The notes under the pieces: model-generated
The model's database searches: none
What the model was told of the DNA's origin: nothing
What the model saw: only the letters and a program-made list of their open reading frames with translations
Translations under genes and position numbers: made by a program
Assembly (NCBI RefSeq): GCF_016056275.1
Contig: NZ_JAECZA010000228.1
Location: 1-64,000 of the forward strand
DNA length: 64,000 nt
DNA from: Dendronalium phyllosphericum CENA369
GTDB lineage: Bacteria > Cyanobacteriota > Cyanobacteriia > Cyanobacteriales > Nostocaceae
Direction: 5' to 3'
Part shown: piece by piece, positions 27,062 through 37,113 of the stretch
Layout of the letters: every line of letters begins with the position of its first letter
Numbering within the stretch: the stretch's first letter is position 1

Positions 27062-28414
27062 ATGCTTACACAAGATATTCGCAATTCCCTCATTGAGGCG
27101 ACCGATTTAAACCAGCTCAAATGGGATTTAAACAGTTTACAACCTGTAGATGTAGGAGAATACATCACACAATTACCGGAAAAACAGCGGGCGATCGCAT
27201 TTCGGCTACTCAACAAAGCACAGGCAATTGATGTCTTTGAATATCTGCCAACACAAGTCCAGGAAGAACTGATTAATTCTCTGCACGATCTAGAGGTAGT
27301 GCATATTGTAGAGGCAATGAGTCCTGATGAACGAGCAGAATTGTTTGACGAACTGCCCGCCGGAGTCATCAAACGACTATTGCAGGAACTAAGTCCAGAA
27401 CAAAGGCAAGCAACGGCCACAATTCTCGGCTATCCAGAAGGTACAGCCGGGCGGGTGATGACAACAGAATACGTGCGGTTACGGGAAGGATTGACTGTCG
27501 GAGAAGCCTTAAGCAAGATCCGCCGTCAGGACGAAGACAAAGAAACGATTTACTATGCCTATGTCACGGACGACAACCGCACCTTGGTTCGCGTTGTTTC
27601 ATTGCGTCAGTTACTATTCACCTTTCCCGACGTTTTAATCCGAGATATTGCTAGCGATCGCGTGATTAAGGTGCGAACAGAAACATCCCAAGAAGAAGTC
27701 GCCCAAATCATGAAGCGCTATGACTTAATTGCTATCCCTGTAGTCGATCGGGAAGACCGATTAGTTGGCATCATCACGATTGATGACGTAATTGATATTT
27801 TGGAAGAAGAAGCCACAGAAGACATTCAAAAACTGGCAGGTGTGAGTGGCGATGAAGCAGCTTTATCTCCTCCTCAAATTACCATCCGCAAGCGCTTGCC
27901 TTGGTTGTTGGGAATTATGGCATTGTATATCGGTGCAGCCAGTGCGATCGCGCCTTTCCAATCTATAATTGCCGCCGTGCCAGTTCTAGCGGTGATCATG
28001 CCGATTTTTTCTAATACTGGTGGCACTGTAGGTATTCAAGCATTAACTGTAACAATTAGAGGCTTGGGTGTAGGTGAAGTGACACCTAAAGATACTCTAA
28101 AAATTCTTCGCAAGGAAATTTTTGCTGGTTTTGGCACAGCCATAGCTTTATCCTTAACTATGTTCCTGCTTTCCTTAATTTGGGCACACCCTCAAGAGCG
28201 ATGGGTAGCCTTAGTTGCAGGATTGGTTATGGCGACGAATACAATTGTTGCTGTGACTCTTGGTACTTTACTGCCAATGGCTTTGAAGCGGCTAAAGCTA
28301 GATCCTGCCTTAGTGAGCGGGCCGTTAGTAACAACTATGCTGGATACAATTGGATTCTTAACATTCCTCAGCCTGATTTCCATCGCTTTGAAGGTTTTCC
28401 ATTTACCAACATAA
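27062..28414 (+). CDS. mgtE: Magnesium transporter MgtE
   Basis: Mg2+ channel/transporter of the inner membrane, 450 residues. Cytosolic N domain (about 10-115) and two CBS domains (about 120-250; HIVEAMSPDERAELFDELP and IITIDDVIDILEEEATEDI are typical) gate the C-terminal five-helix pore (about 280-450; PVLAVIMPIFSNTGGTVGIQ is the conserved pore segment). ATG 27062 is chosen over 26993 because AGGAGG lies at 27052-27057. Length then matches the family. Confidence 0.95.
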   Translation: MLTQDIRNSLIEATDLNQLKWDLNSLQPVDVGEYITQLPEKQRAIAFRLLNKAQAIDVFEYLPTQVQEELINSLHDLEVVHIVEAMSPDERAELFDELPAGVIKRLLQELSPEQRQATATILGYPEGTAGRVMTTEYVRLREGLTVGEALSKIRRQDEDKETIYYAYVTDDNRTLVRVVSLRQLLFTFPDVLIRDIASDRVIKVRTETSQEEVAQIMKRYDLIAIPVVDREDRLVGIITIDDVIDILEEEATEDIQKLAGVSGDEAALSPPQITIRKRLPWLLGIMALYIGAASAIAPFQSIIAAVPVLAVIMPIFSNTGGTVGIQALTVTIRGLGVGEVTPKDTLKILRKEIFAGFGTAIALSLTMFLLSLIWAHPQERWVALVAGLVMATNTIVAVTLGTLLPMALKRLKLDPALVSGPLVTTMLDTIGFLTFLSLISIALKVFHLPT

Positions 28415-28563
28415 GCCCCAATCCAAAAAGATGTATCTATTTTGATAGAAGACAGGTGGTATCATTGCCTCTGCATATATAAATTAAAAAGTTGTAGAGA
28501 AGCGTAGCACCGCTCCCTAGCAAGGAAATTAGCTCGGATCTCTACGCACAACGATCGCTATTT

Positions 28564-29700
28564 ATGCCTACTACCACCTGGAATCGTCATCACGTTCTCT
28601 CCTTAGCTGACTTCACTGCCGCTGAATACGATACTGTTTTGCAAACAGCTGCTAGTTTTCAGGAAGTATTATCACGGCGGACAAAGAAAGTACCAACCTT
28701 ACAGGGACAGGTGGTGGCAAATTTATTTTTTGAACCGTCTACCCGCACTCGCAGTAGTTTTGAACTCGCTGCCAAACGTTTAAGTGCAGATACGCTCAAC
28801 TTTGCTGCATCTACTTCTTCTATGACCAAGGGAGAAACAATTCTCGACACGGCGAAAACCTATTTGGCCATGGGAACTGATATTATGGTAATTCGCCATA
28901 AAGAGGCAGGAGTACCAAATGCGATCGCGGCTGAAATGGATCGCCTTGGTGTGAAAGTTAGCGTTCTGAATGCTGGTGATGGTCAACACGAACATCCTTC
29001 CCAAGCACTGTTAGATTTATTTACTATTTGTACTCTAATTGACCCAGATCGCCCCCGACTGGAACTTTTAAAGGACAAAAAAATTGCCATTGTTGGAGAT
29101 ATTCTCCATTCTCGTGTGGCGCGATCTAATATTTGGAGTTTAACAGCCAGTGGCGCTCAAGTGCATCTGGCAGCGCCACCCACACTTTTACCCAAGTTAT
29201 TTACTGAGTACGTCTTAGAGTCAGCAGAGTCAGCAGAGGGGCAGGGGGGCAGGAGGCAGGAGGCAGAAGTCGCAAGTCGCAAGTTATTCTCCCTCACTCC
29301 CTTGTCTCCCTCATCCCCCTCATCTCCCTCATCCCCCTCATCCCCCTCACTTTCAATTCCCAACCGTCAACTATTTCTACATTGGCAGCTAGAACCTGCC
29401 TTACAAGATGCTGATTTCGTCATGACTTTGCGCTTGCAAAAAGAACGCATGACTGCTCATTTGCTGCCTAGTTTGCGAGAGTATCATCAAATGTTTGGCA
29501 TTACACGCACTAAGCTACAACTGTGTCAGCCTAATGTTAAAGTCTTGCATCCAGGGCCAGTTAACCGTGGTGTTGAAATTAGTTCTGAATTGATGGATGA
29601 CCCGGAATTTAGTCTGATTCAATCACAAGTTACCAGTGGAGTAGCTGTTCGCATGGCATTGTTGTATTTGTTAGGTAGCGGCAAGGCTTCGGGAATTTAA
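28564..29700 (+). CDS. pyrB: Aspartate carbamoyltransferase catalytic subunit with repeat insertion
   Basis: Catalyses carbamoyl phosphate + aspartate to carbamoylaspartate in pyrimidine synthesis. Conserved motifs are intact: [18 protein letters not shown] at about 56-73, [11 protein letters not shown] at about 139-149, and [13 protein letters not shown] near 331-343. At 378 residues it is about 45 longer than usual. The excess lies at about residues 219-262, between LPKLFTEYV and [19 protein letters not shown], and is encoded by an in-frame STRR that translates to a Ser/Pro repeat ([11 protein letters not shown]). The insertion sits in a surface region between carbamoyl-phosphate and aspartate domains, so activity is plausible. 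Confidence 0.93.
   Translation: MPTTTWNRHHVLSLADFTAAEYDTVLQTAASFQEVLSRRTKKVPTLQGQVVANLFFEPSTRTRSSFELAAKRLSADTLNFAASTSSMTKGETILDTAKTYLAMGTDIMVIRHKEAGVPNAIAAEMDRLGVKVSVLNAGDGQHEHPSQALLDLFTICTLIDPDRPRLELLKDKKIAIVGDILHSRVARSNIWSLTASGAQVHLAAPPTLLPKLFTEYVLESAESAEGQGGRRQEAEVASRKLFSLTPLSPSSPSSPSSPSSPSLSIPNRQLFLHWQLEPALQDADFVMTLRLQKERMTAHLLPSLREYHQMFGITRTKLQLCQPNVKVLHPGPVNRGVEISSELMDDPEFSLIQSQVTSGVAVRMALLYLLGSGKASGI
29218..29354 (+). repeat. STRR insertion inside pyrB
   Basis: TCAGCAGAG copies, GGCAGGAGGCAG units, two TCGCAAG copies, then CTCATCCCC/CTCATCTCC nonamers. The order matches the intergenic composite repeat at 13653-13787. Its length keeps the pyrB frame open. Confidence 0.85.
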
Positions 29701-29949
29701 AATTTACTGTGCTAACTGATGTGAGAAAATGTTTGGCGATCGCATCTTTCATTAGAAATAGCTTTAGTTGCAATAGTAATAGATATACTATTTTGTTATT
29801 CTTGCTCTAGCTCAAGAAAGAATACTCTAATGCAATTGATTCGATAAACTCGTCCGCTCGTATGAAGACAAAAATCTGGAATTTGAGAAAATGGTTTTGT
29901 AGAAGTTAAGTAGTTAATAACTTCTGCAAGTATCGAAATATAAAAAACT

Positions 29950-30387
29950 ATGAAACCAATCTTTTTGACGGCGGCAGTTTTACTCAGCACTCTATCTCTA
30001 GCTGTTCCTACGCATGTAAAAGCTGAAAACATCACCGTGCGGCGTTTATTAGAAACGAGAGAATGTTCGGGATGTAATTTAACAAGCGTGAACCTCAAAG
30101 GCACTCACTTAATAGGTGCTGACTTAAGAAATGCAAATTTAAAAGGTGCAAATTTAGAAGGCGCTAATTTAGAAGGTGCTGATTTAACAGGTGCTAATTT
30201 AGAAGGTGCTAATCTCAAAGAAGCCTTTGCCACTGATACTACTTTAAACAACGCTAATCTGACTAATGCTAATTTGAGCGAGGCTCACTTACATAATGCT
30301 CAAGTCGATGGCGCTATCATGATTGGAACTAACATAGAGGGTGTTAAAGGGTTTGATATCAATCTCGGTATTGGAGGAGGAGAATGA
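29950..30387 (+). CDS. Exported pentapeptide-repeat protein
   Basis: A 145-residue protein with a signal peptide (MKPIFLTAAVLLSTLSLAVP, cleavage likely after VKA near 25). About 14 A(D/N)LXX pentapeptides follow (for example GADLRNANLKGANLEGANLE), which form a right-handed quadrilateral beta-helix. A short Cys pair (ECSGC) precedes the repeats. Such proteins are abundant in cyanobacteria, many in the periplasm or thylakoid lumen; the specific role is unknown. It stands alone. Confidence 0.88.
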   Translation: MKPIFLTAAVLLSTLSLAVPTHVKAENITVRRLLETRECSGCNLTSVNLKGTHLIGADLRNANLKGANLEGANLEGADLTGANLEGANLKEAFATDTTLNNANLTNANLSEAHLHNAQVDGAIMIGTNIEGVKGFDINLGIGGGE

Positions 30388-30441
30388 AAGTAAAAATGAT
30401 GAGTTAGGAGTTTAAAAGTGAAAACTCCTAACTTTTAACCT

Positions 30442-31782
30442 TTACTCTCCAGTAATTGAGAGTTCATCAACCCAAACTTTAGGCGCAACTCCTCCTGGCG
30501 TTAACTCTACCTCTTTTTCCACATAAATTATTGACTTCAAGAGTTCCAAGAAATCACCAGCAACGGTTGCTGATTCAATACTTGTCTTAACCCCTTTGTT
30601 AATTATCCAACCGTCGAAAGGCAGAGAAAAAGAGCCTTGTAAAGCTTTCACACCTGCGTGGAGAGCGTGTAAATCATCGATAAAAATTACATTGTCAGCA
30701 GTTTCTAAGCTCAATTCCTGCTCAGGAGTTGCCGCTGCAAAAACATGATAAAAGTTGGGACTGATGCTAACTTTTGCACCAATACTTGCATTACCTGTTG
30801 GTTTAGCATCCATTCTTTTAGCAGTCCCAGCACTATGGAGAAAGCTGGTTAAAACGCCATTTTCAATCAGCGAAACCTGACGAGTAGGAGTTCCTTCTCC
30901 ATCAAAACTTTCTGCACCAATATTTCCTGGGTGGAGTGCATCGTCATAAACCGAAAGTAAAGGAGAAGCAATTTGCTTACCTAAATCGTCAGTAGTAGAT
31001 AAGCTTTGTTTATCCAAAATACTTTGAGCATTGAACAAATTAGAAAAAGCACCCAACAGACTTAAAAAAGCCTCTGGTGAGAAAACAACTCGATATTTAC
31101 CAGTCTTGATTTTCTCATAATTCAAGTGGCTGATAGTTTTTTCCACAGTTTCTTTGATACAACCGTTAATGTCTAAATTATCTAAACTTCGGTTGATTCT
31201 AAAAGCACCCGCGCTGCGCGGTTTTTTGCCTTCTTCCTCAGTTTTGCTGTATAAATAAACCGATGCTATGGAGTGAGATTCAGTTCTAACTGCGCCATCG
31301 CTATTGAGATAAAACCTATCAATATCTCTTTGAGCTAGACCGTTGTAAGGCACTCCTTGAATAGCCGGATGAGCAACCAAGAGTTCTTTTTCAGCTAAGA
31401 TGAGTTTTTCTATTATTTCAGAAACAGGTGATTGGGGCGCTTTTTTGTGAGATGTATTGTCAATAGGAATAGTAGCTTCTGGACTGAAATCAGGCACATT
31501 TTCCTTCACACCAAAAAAACTAGCTTCATAGGCAGTTTTTAAAGCTAATTCCAGTCCTTTGGGGTCTACATCTGTAGTACTGGTGACACCCATTGTCTTG
31601 TCTTCATTCCAGACACGAACAGTGACACCAGAACGATTTGAGGCTTTAACTTGTTTTGGCTCACCTCGATCTACTTGTACGCTAGTTTCATCTATTGTTG
31701 AGCCATAAATATCGAACTTCTTAATACCAAGCTTCTCAGCATTGTCCTTGGCATAAGTTGCAATCTCATTAATATTCGGCAT
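30442..31782 (-). CDS. pmbA: TldE/PmbA subunit of TldD-TldE protease
   Basis: Non-catalytic partner of the TldD metallopeptidase; the heterodimer processes peptides and modified microcin-type precursors. 446 residues from ATG 31782; a TTG 6 bp upstream is the alternative. Typical segments: RSGVTVRVW near 55, GESFDGEGTPTRQVSLIENGV-like segment (AESFDGEGTPTRQ) near 300, and the C-terminal GGVAPKVWVDELSI. It lacks the HExxxH motif, as expected. tldD lies upstream on the same strand but is separated by an inverted-repeat element of about 460 bp. Confidence 0.9.
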   Translation of the reverse strand: MPNINEIATYAKDNAEKLGIKKFDIYGSTIDETSVQVDRGEPKQVKASNRSGVTVRVWNEDKTMGVTSTTDVDPKGLELALKTAYEASFFGVKENVPDFSPEATIPIDNTSHKKAPQSPVSEIIEKLILAEKELLVAHPAIQGVPYNGLAQRDIDRFYLNSDGAVRTESHSIASVYLYSKTEEEGKKPRSAGAFRINRSLDNLDINGCIKETVEKTISHLNYEKIKTGKYRVVFSPEAFLSLLGAFSNLFNAQSILDKQSLSTTDDLGKQIASPLLSVYDDALHPGNIGAESFDGEGTPTRQVSLIENGVLTSFLHSAGTAKRMDAKPTGNASIGAKVSISPNFYHVFAAATPEQELSLETADNVIFIDDLHALHAGVKALQGSFSLPFDGWIINKGVKTSIESATVAGDFLELLKSIIYVEKEVELTPGGVAPKVWVDELSITGE

Positions 31783-31786
31783 AGTC

Positions 31787-32244
31787 AATTTTAGATTTTA
31801 GATTTTGGATTAGAAATTAGGTAGCTTTTTGAGATTAGATTTTAGATTTTGGATTTTACTTATTTTGCTTTTCTCGTAGCGTTTTTATTGACGCAACGGT
31901 CATAGCCAGAATTTCGGTAGTTTCTTGCATCAGATTTTTCAGTTTTTCTGCTATCATTCATCCCGATTCAACAAGAAGCTCTAACCAATAAAGTGTTTCA
32001 TCAGCTTCTTCGACGATGCTGAGTTTAGCAATCAAATCGGCTACTGATTTAGACCGACAAGCTGCTCGATAATTAGCACCTACAGAAGTAGCTGAACGTA
32101 ACAATTGCTTGCTCATGACATTAGCAGTTTTGGTTTGTGGCAGTGCCTCAACTAGACAAATAACTCGCAATGCAAGCTGCTATGTTCTAGTTTTAAACTG
32201 TTGCTCATTCACAATCCAAAATCCAAAATCTAAAATCTAAAATT
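31787..32244. mobile_element. Inverted-repeat-bounded insertion between tldD and pmbA
   Basis: A perfect 25-bp inverted repeat bounds this 458-bp segment: AATTTTAGATTTTAGATTTT plus GGATT at 31787-31811, and its reverse complement at 32220-32244. The outer ends lie 2 bp after the tldD stop codon and 4 bp before the pmbA ATG, so the element fills the intergenic gap almost exactly. Its only gene is a broken four-helix-bundle gene. The repeat is built from TTTAGAT/TTTGGAT heptamers that also occur as ordinary STRRs, so recombination between STRRs rather than transposition is possible. Confidence 0.7.
31856..32212 (-). pseudogene. Four-helix-bundle (S23/Avd-like) protein, two in-frame stops
   Basis: Reading from GTG 32212 gives MNEQQFKTRT, stop (TAG 32180-32182), QLALRVICLVEALPQTKTAN..., KQLLRSATSVGANYRAACRS, then ...LYWLELLVESG, stop (TGA 31958-31960), MIAEKLKNLMQETTEILAMT to TAA at 31856. 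All parts are in one frame and together match the four-helix-bundle family (about 118 residues), related to proteins of 23S rRNA intervening sequences and to Avd of diversity-generating retroelements. The two stops make it inactive. No reverse transcriptase is nearby. Confidence 0.8.
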
Positions 32245-32246
32245 AT

Positions 32247-33719
32247 TTAGCGTCCGCCTACGGTTATGGAATCAACTTTAATGTGGGGTTGTCCGACTGT
32301 GGTGTAGATACTGCCACTAACGGAACCACAAAAACCAGGTGCAAGTTCCAAATCTTGGGAACACATGGAAATTTTATTCATGATTTCCTTAGCTTCACCA
32401 ATGAGAATGGCTCCCTTTAGCGGTTTGGTAATTTTGCCATTTTCAATTAAATAAGCTTCATCAACACTAAAGTTAAATTGACCTGTAGCTCCAACGCTAC
32501 CACCACCCATCTTTTTACAGTAAATACCTTTATCAACAGAAGCAAATAAATCCTCAGTTGTATATTCACCCGGAGCAATATAAGTATTACGCATCCGACT
32601 AGCAGCAGCAAAGGTATAATTCTGGCGACGGCCGCTTCCTGTTCTGGGGTGTCCGGTACGCACAGAACCAGCTCTATCTGCTAGAAAGTTTTTGAGAACG
32701 CCTTTTTCAATTAATAGGGTTCTTTGAGCGGGCATACCTTCGTCATCCATGTCAATTGTACCGAAAGCATTGTCAGCTCGTCCTTCATCCCATGCTGTCA
32801 AACTTTCGTGAGCAATTTTTTCACCTTTTTTATCTGCAAAAGGAGTGGTATTGCGTTCGATTTGAGTGGTTTCTAGTAGGTGTCCGCAGGCTTCATGGAA
32901 GATAACTCCACCGAAGTGATTTGCCATGATAATCGGGTAAGTGCCTGATTCTACATAATCTGCGTAGAGCATTTTACCAGCAGATTCTGCTATTTGCTCG
33001 GCAGCTTGCTGATAATCCCAAGTTCTCAGGAAGTTAGCATCGCTGGTATTACCGGCGCGCTCGCCAATGGAGGCGCGATTAGCACCATCAGCACACAGGA
33101 GGTTAAATCCTACCGACTGGGTAAGGCGAATATCACGAGCAAATGTGCCATCACTGGCAGCCACTAATACTTCTTGCCAATCCCGAAAATAAGTAGCGCG
33201 GCGCGATTGCACGTGGCTAGCTTTTTGCTTCAGGCGGCTAGTACCGTCAAGTAGGATTTCTCCCATTTCTCGAATGGAACTACATAGAGGCAACCATCCA
33301 TCTTTACCTCGTTTAGTGGCATAGTCTCTCAGTAATTCTAAATTGATTTCTGGTATAAAAGCATTGTGATTAGGTAGTTGTAATCCTAGAATAGAAAGAC
33401 CTTTCTCTAAAGCAGCTTTTAAACCTGAAAACGAAAGATTATTTGTGCTGACGTAGCAATCAGCTTTGCCGCGAAATACCCTAACTCCCGCGCCTGTAGC
33501 TAGACTCGGTGAAATACTGGTAATAGCGTCGTCTTCTGCAAGACAACTAATATAGTTGCGACGCTCTAAGAAAAATTCGATGAAGTCAGCGCCAGCGGCA
33601 CGTCCTAGTCCTAAGAGGGTAGCCAGAGGGGCTTCCCAGGTTTCATCGAATCGCTCTAGTGTGGAGGAATATTGTAGGGTGGGGAGTTGGTTCGACAGAA
33701 GTAGCGTACTTGTAAGCAT
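32247..33719 (-). CDS. tldD: Metalloprotease TldD
   Basis: Catalytic zinc subunit of TldD-TldE. 490 residues with the HExxxH motif HEACGH at residues 275-280 within [16 protein letters not shown], and the C-terminal [20 protein letters not shown] segment. It would form a heterodimer with PmbA encoded downstream. Start at ATG 33719. It is worth noting because the same window contains a peptide-export locus, although cyanobacterial GG-leader precursors are normally cut by C39 rather than TldD/E. Confidence 0.93.
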   Translation of the reverse strand: MLTSTLLLSNQLPTLQYSSTLERFDETWEAPLATLLGLGRAAGADFIEFFLERRNYISCLAEDDAITSISPSLATGAGVRVFRGKADCYVSTNNLSFSGLKAALEKGLSILGLQLPNHNAFIPEINLELLRDYATKRGKDGWLPLCSSIREMGEILLDGTSRLKQKASHVQSRRATYFRDWQEVLVAASDGTFARDIRLTQSVGFNLLCADGANRASIGERAGNTSDANFLRTWDYQQAAEQIAESAGKMLYADYVESGTYPIIMANHFGGVIFHEACGHLLETTQIERNTTPFADKKGEKIAHESLTAWDEGRADNAFGTIDMDDEGMPAQRTLLIEKGVLKNFLADRAGSVRTGHPRTGSGRRQNYTFAAASRMRNTYIAPGEYTTEDLFASVDKGIYCKKMGGGSVGATGQFNFSVDEAYLIENGKITKPLKGAILIGEAKEIMNKISMCSQDLELAPGFCGSVSGSIYTTVGQPHIKVDSITVGGR

Positions 33720-33788
33720 GAATAGCCTCGTCTGCTGGCATTATCAGAGATTTGACTGAAAAATCCTGGTGTGTTCACTCTAGCAAAT

Positions 33789-34013
33789 TTACATCTTGAC
33801 TAGCTGCTTAAACAGCATTTTGGCAGATCTGGCACTCGTCGGCGATCGCACTTCTGGTTTACCGTCTTCTCCCAAATACCCCTCAAACGGGTAAATCTGG
33901 GAAATAATAATCGGAGTTAGGCGATCGCCAAAACGAAAATCAGAAAACACCTGAATGTAAGGTGCAAAGCAGTCACCTGTAAGCATTTTGGCTAACTCGT
34001 CTTCAATTTCCAA
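33789..34013 (-). CDS. Small hypothetical protein
   Basis: A 74-residue frame, MEIEDELAKMLTGDCFAPYI onward, with a beta-rich middle (FGDRLTPIIISQIYPFEGYL) and a basic C-terminus. It is not recognised. Composition is protein-like and the frame includes HIP1 octamers without interruption. It lies 69 bp upstream of tldD on the same strand. It may be a genuine small gene or a remnant of a larger one. Confidence 0.4.
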   Translation of the reverse strand: MEIEDELAKMLTGDCFAPYIQVFSDFRFGDRLTPIIISQIYPFEGYLGEDGKPEVRSPTSARSAKMLFKQLVKM

Positions 34014-34220
34014 TTCTTACTGCTGGAGACTACAAAGCTGTTGAACATGGTATCGCGTAGCGCTCTTAATACCCAGCCCAATGGTATTTTTGTAAAGTCG
34101 CTCGTACCTGGTGCTTTTGCGGGTTTATTTGATGAGATGCAAGATTTGAGCGATCGCGTTTACGAAGGCAAATCACAGTAAAGCCAAAGACAAGTGACTA
34201 ATTTTGTCAATATGTAAAAC

Positions 34221-35075
34221 TCATACTATTCCACCATTGCCAAGTCCGAGATCGTTGTTGCTTCGCTGACGCTTCGTCATGCTGTCCATCACCCCACCCA
34301 TGATCCGAACCCGCGCCCACCGCGGCAACAGGACAAGCGAGTAAGTAAGCAGCTTCGACAGTAGCCCTGGCAAAATTGTGGGCTTACGGCCCAAGGCATT
34401 CAAAGTTGGTTGAGCCACGTCCGCAGGGTTTAGTGCCATGCCCATCTGCATACCAGCACGAGTAGCGAAGCCACTATTTGTTGGGGCTGGGGCGGATGCG
34501 ATGACATCAACTCCCATAGGCGCAAGTTCAACATACAGTGCCTCAGCCAGTGTTTGCACGTAGGCCTTGGTTGCTGCATAATGAGCGGCAAAGGGCATAC
34601 CTTGGAATCCCACGATAGAACTCATCAGCACCATGCCACCGCCACCACGCTTTGCGAACCGCTGCCCAAAGTACCAGCTCAACTTCAAGAGTGCACGGCA
34701 GTTAACGTTGAGCATTTCTATCTCTTGTTCGAGTTGGGAATTGAGAAACGATCCTGAAGTGCCAAAACCAGCAGATGCGATTAGCAAACCGACATCCAAA
34801 TCTTGGGTAGCAGTTTCTAGGGTTTCGGCTGCTTTCTCTAGAGCTAAGTCGAGTCCAACAACCCGAACCTCAATACCATACCGAGTCATGAGATCGGTTG
34901 CCATTTGCTCCAGGATTTCTTGGCTGCGCGCGCTCAATACGAGATTCAGCCGCGCCTCAGCCAACTTGAATGCCATTTCACGACCGATGCCGGAGGATGC
35001 ACCAGTCACTACTGCCCAAGGGCCATAGCGGGTATACAATCGCTTTTGCCATCTTACGCCCATATTTAGCTCCAT
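34221..35075 (-). CDS. SDR family NAD(P)-dependent oxidoreductase
   Basis: A 284-residue classical short-chain dehydrogenase. Cofactor motif TGASSGIG at about 24-31, active-site Ser in MVLMSSIVGFQG near 148-159, and YAATK near 165-169. C-terminal half is hydrophobic, as in DltE/11-beta-HSD-like SDRs acting on lipids. It lies 56 bp downstream of devA on the same strand, so it may be the last gene of the devB-devC-devA transcript and reduce a lipid that the exporter handles; that role is inference. M5 is an alternative start. Confidence 0.88.
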   Translation of the reverse strand: MELNMGVRWQKRLYTRYGPWAVVTGASSGIGREMAFKLAEARLNLVLSARSQEILEQMATDLMTRYGIEVRVVGLDLALEKAAETLETATQDLDVGLLIASAGFGTSGSFLNSQLEQEIEMLNVNCRALLKLSWYFGQRFAKRGGGGMVLMSSIVGFQGMPFAAHYAATKAYVQTLAEALYVELAPMGVDVIASAPAPTNSGFATRAGMQMGMALNPADVAQPTLNALGRKPTILPGLLSKLLTYSLVLLPRWARVRIMGGVMDSMTKRQRSNNDLGLGNGGIV

Positions 35076-35131
35076 TTATTTTTAAGTTGATTTTTCTGGA
35101 GTTTCGCACCGGAAACTCGTCTAAAATCCAG

Positions 35132-35806
35132 TCATGATATTAAGCGACCATCTTCCATCTGAACAATGCGATCGGCAATATCCAAAATACGATTGTCGTG
35201 AGTCACCAGCAAGATGGTACAACCTTGTTCTTTTGCTAAACGCTGCATAAGGTTGACAACATCTCGACCAGTTTTTTTATCTAATGCAGCAGTTGGTTCA
35301 TCAGCTAAAACTAACTTGGGATGACTAACTAATGCACGAGCGATCGCTACGCGTTGTTTTTGTCCGCCAGAGAGATTTTCGGGGTAATAATTGCTTCTTT
35401 CTCCTAGTCCCACTTCTGCAAGTATTGCTTCAGATTTAGTTCTTGCTTCTTCTTTATTAACATGTCTATGTAGTTCAATTGACATTTGGATATTTTGTCT
35501 TGCTGTCATAAATGGCAATAAATTATGAGCTTGAAAAATATAACCAATAAAACGTCGAGTTTGCACCATTTGCTCCTCGTTTGCACCATTCATTTCTTTA
35601 TTGAAAATGCTGAGACTTCCTTGTTGAACTGACCGTAAAGCACCAATTAATGATAGTAAAGTAGTTTTTCCCGACCCCGAAGGGCCAGTCATAATCACAA
35701 TTTCTCCAGAATTTATATATAATTTAATATCAAACAAGACTTGCTTTTTTAAAGCACCACTACCAAAATAATGGTTGAGATTCTGAATAGCAATTACAGA
35801 TTTCAT
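35132..35806 (-). CDS. devA: DevA-type ABC exporter ATPase
   Basis: A 224-residue ABC ATPase of the LolD/MacB/DevA group: Walker A GPSGSGKTTLLS at about 40-51, Q-loop region FQAHNLLPFMTA, signature LSGGQKQRVAIARAL, Walker B LVLADEPTAALD. It pairs with the FtsX-type permease encoded 14 bp upstream. In Anabaena, DevBCA exports heterocyst glycolipids; cyanobacteria carry several paralogs, so this copy may have another cargo. Confidence 0.87.
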   Translation of the reverse strand: MKSVIAIQNLNHYFGSGALKKQVLFDIKLYINSGEIVIMTGPSGSGKTTLLSLIGALRSVQQGSLSIFNKEMNGANEEQMVQTRRFIGYIFQAHNLLPFMTARQNIQMSIELHRHVNKEEARTKSEAILAEVGLGERSNYYPENLSGGQKQRVAIARALVSHPKLVLADEPTAALDKKTGRDVVNLMQRLAKEQGCTILLVTHDNRILDIADRIVQMEDGRLIS

Positions 35807-35820
35807 AGTTATCTATATTA

Positions 35821-36990
35821 TTAAAAAATATCAGCAGGATCTGCCGATTTGAGTTTACTTACCGCAGTTGCACCGGAAATAAAACACATAATAATAGTTG
35901 CTATTATGACAAATATCGCCCGATTAAATGTCATTTCCACAGGAAGAAGCGTAGCTTTTTTAGTAATTTCATACTGAAATATAGAAATTAATAAACCTGG
36001 AATATAACCTAAAATACTAATAAATAAAGCTTGTTGTAAAACTATCGATAATAAATATTTATGTCGATATCCCATCGCTTTGAGTGTTGCATATTCAGGC
36101 AAATGTTCAGAAACATTTGTATAGAGAATTTGATATACAACTACCATCCCGACAATTAATCCTAAACCCACTCCTAAATTAAAGATAAATCCAATAGCTG
36201 TGCTACTCTGCCAATAGTTTTTCTCAAATTGAATAAACTGTTGTTTGGAAAGAACTTTAACATCTGGAGGTAAGTAATTTTCAGCCTGTTTTATAAATTT
36301 TTGAATATCTATTTCTGGTTTTAATTTAATTAAACCAACATCAATAAAACCTTTTTTACGGTTACTAAAAATTCTCAAAAAATTTACATGACTCACCATT
36401 AAATTCCCATCAGAACCAAAAGATGTTCCCAACTCGAATAAACCTACTACATCAATTTTGCGATTATTACCCCTGCTATTAACTTCTGTAGTCACAGTCT
36501 TTTTTTGTTCAAATTCAGAAACAATAGGGCCAAATTCAGAGCGAGAATTGCGGTCAAATAGAACTGTATCAGGTATTTTCAGAGCTTCAATATTCTGATT
36601 AACTCCTGGCAAATTGAATATGCGATAACGTAAATCAAAACCAATTACATAGAGATTACGCCAATAATTTCTAGTTTCAGGGTTTTTCCATTGAGCAAAG
36701 TCTAAATATATAGGTGCGACAAAATCAACTTCTGCAAACGCCAATACTTGATCTAAACGTCTTTCCGAAAATGTTTCCATAGCAATTAAAGAAGTAGAAC
36801 GGGGACTGATTAAAAAACAATCTCCCTCCAATCCTTTATGCAGACGGACGGCACTATCAAACAAAGCATCGCGGATACCAAGCTGCATAAAGATAATCAC
36901 AACAGCAAAAATTACTCCTGAAAGTGCTACTATCAGCCTAACTTTTTGATATCTAAGTTGTAACCAAGCTATAGGTAATTTTCTAAACAT
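35821..36990 (-). CDS. devC: DevC-type ABC exporter permease
   Basis: A 389-residue FtsX/MacB-like permease: one N-terminal membrane helix (VRLIVALSGVIFAVVIIFMQ at about 17-36), a large periplasmic domain, then three C-terminal helices (about 265-380). The LPEYATLKAMGYRHKYL motif near 298-314 is typical of DevC. It forms the membrane part of the DevBCA exporter with the flanking devA and devB genes. Confidence 0.87.
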   Translation of the reverse strand: MFRKLPIAWLQLRYQKVRLIVALSGVIFAVVIIFMQLGIRDALFDSAVRLHKGLEGDCFLISPRSTSLIAMETFSERRLDQVLAFAEVDFVAPIYLDFAQWKNPETRNYWRNLYVIGFDLRYRIFNLPGVNQNIEALKIPDTVLFDRNSRSEFGPIVSEFEQKKTVTTEVNSRGNNRKIDVVGLFELGTSFGSDGNLMVSHVNFLRIFSNRKKGFIDVGLIKLKPEIDIQKFIKQAENYLPPDVKVLSKQQFIQFEKNYWQSSTAIGFIFNLGVGLGLIVGMVVVYQILYTNVSEHLPEYATLKAMGYRHKYLLSIVLQQALFISILGYIPGLLISIFQYEITKKATLLPVEMTFNRAIFVIIATIIMCFISGATAVSKLKSADPADIF

Positions 36991-37113
36991 ACTATTTGAT
37001 TAGAGTTCGGTAGGCGTGAATATTAATTATTGGGAGCAGGTAGGAGGATGTGAATTTATTTGATTTTTCTTTACATAGATTTTTTTATATGTTGTTCTAT
37101 GAGGATTACTGAA

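Noticed and set aside
34047-34181. 45-codon plus-strand ORF (MVSRSALNTQPNGIFVKSLV...)
   Set aside because: Composition is protein-like but there is no RBS or family match; it may be a gene remnant, not supportable as a gene.
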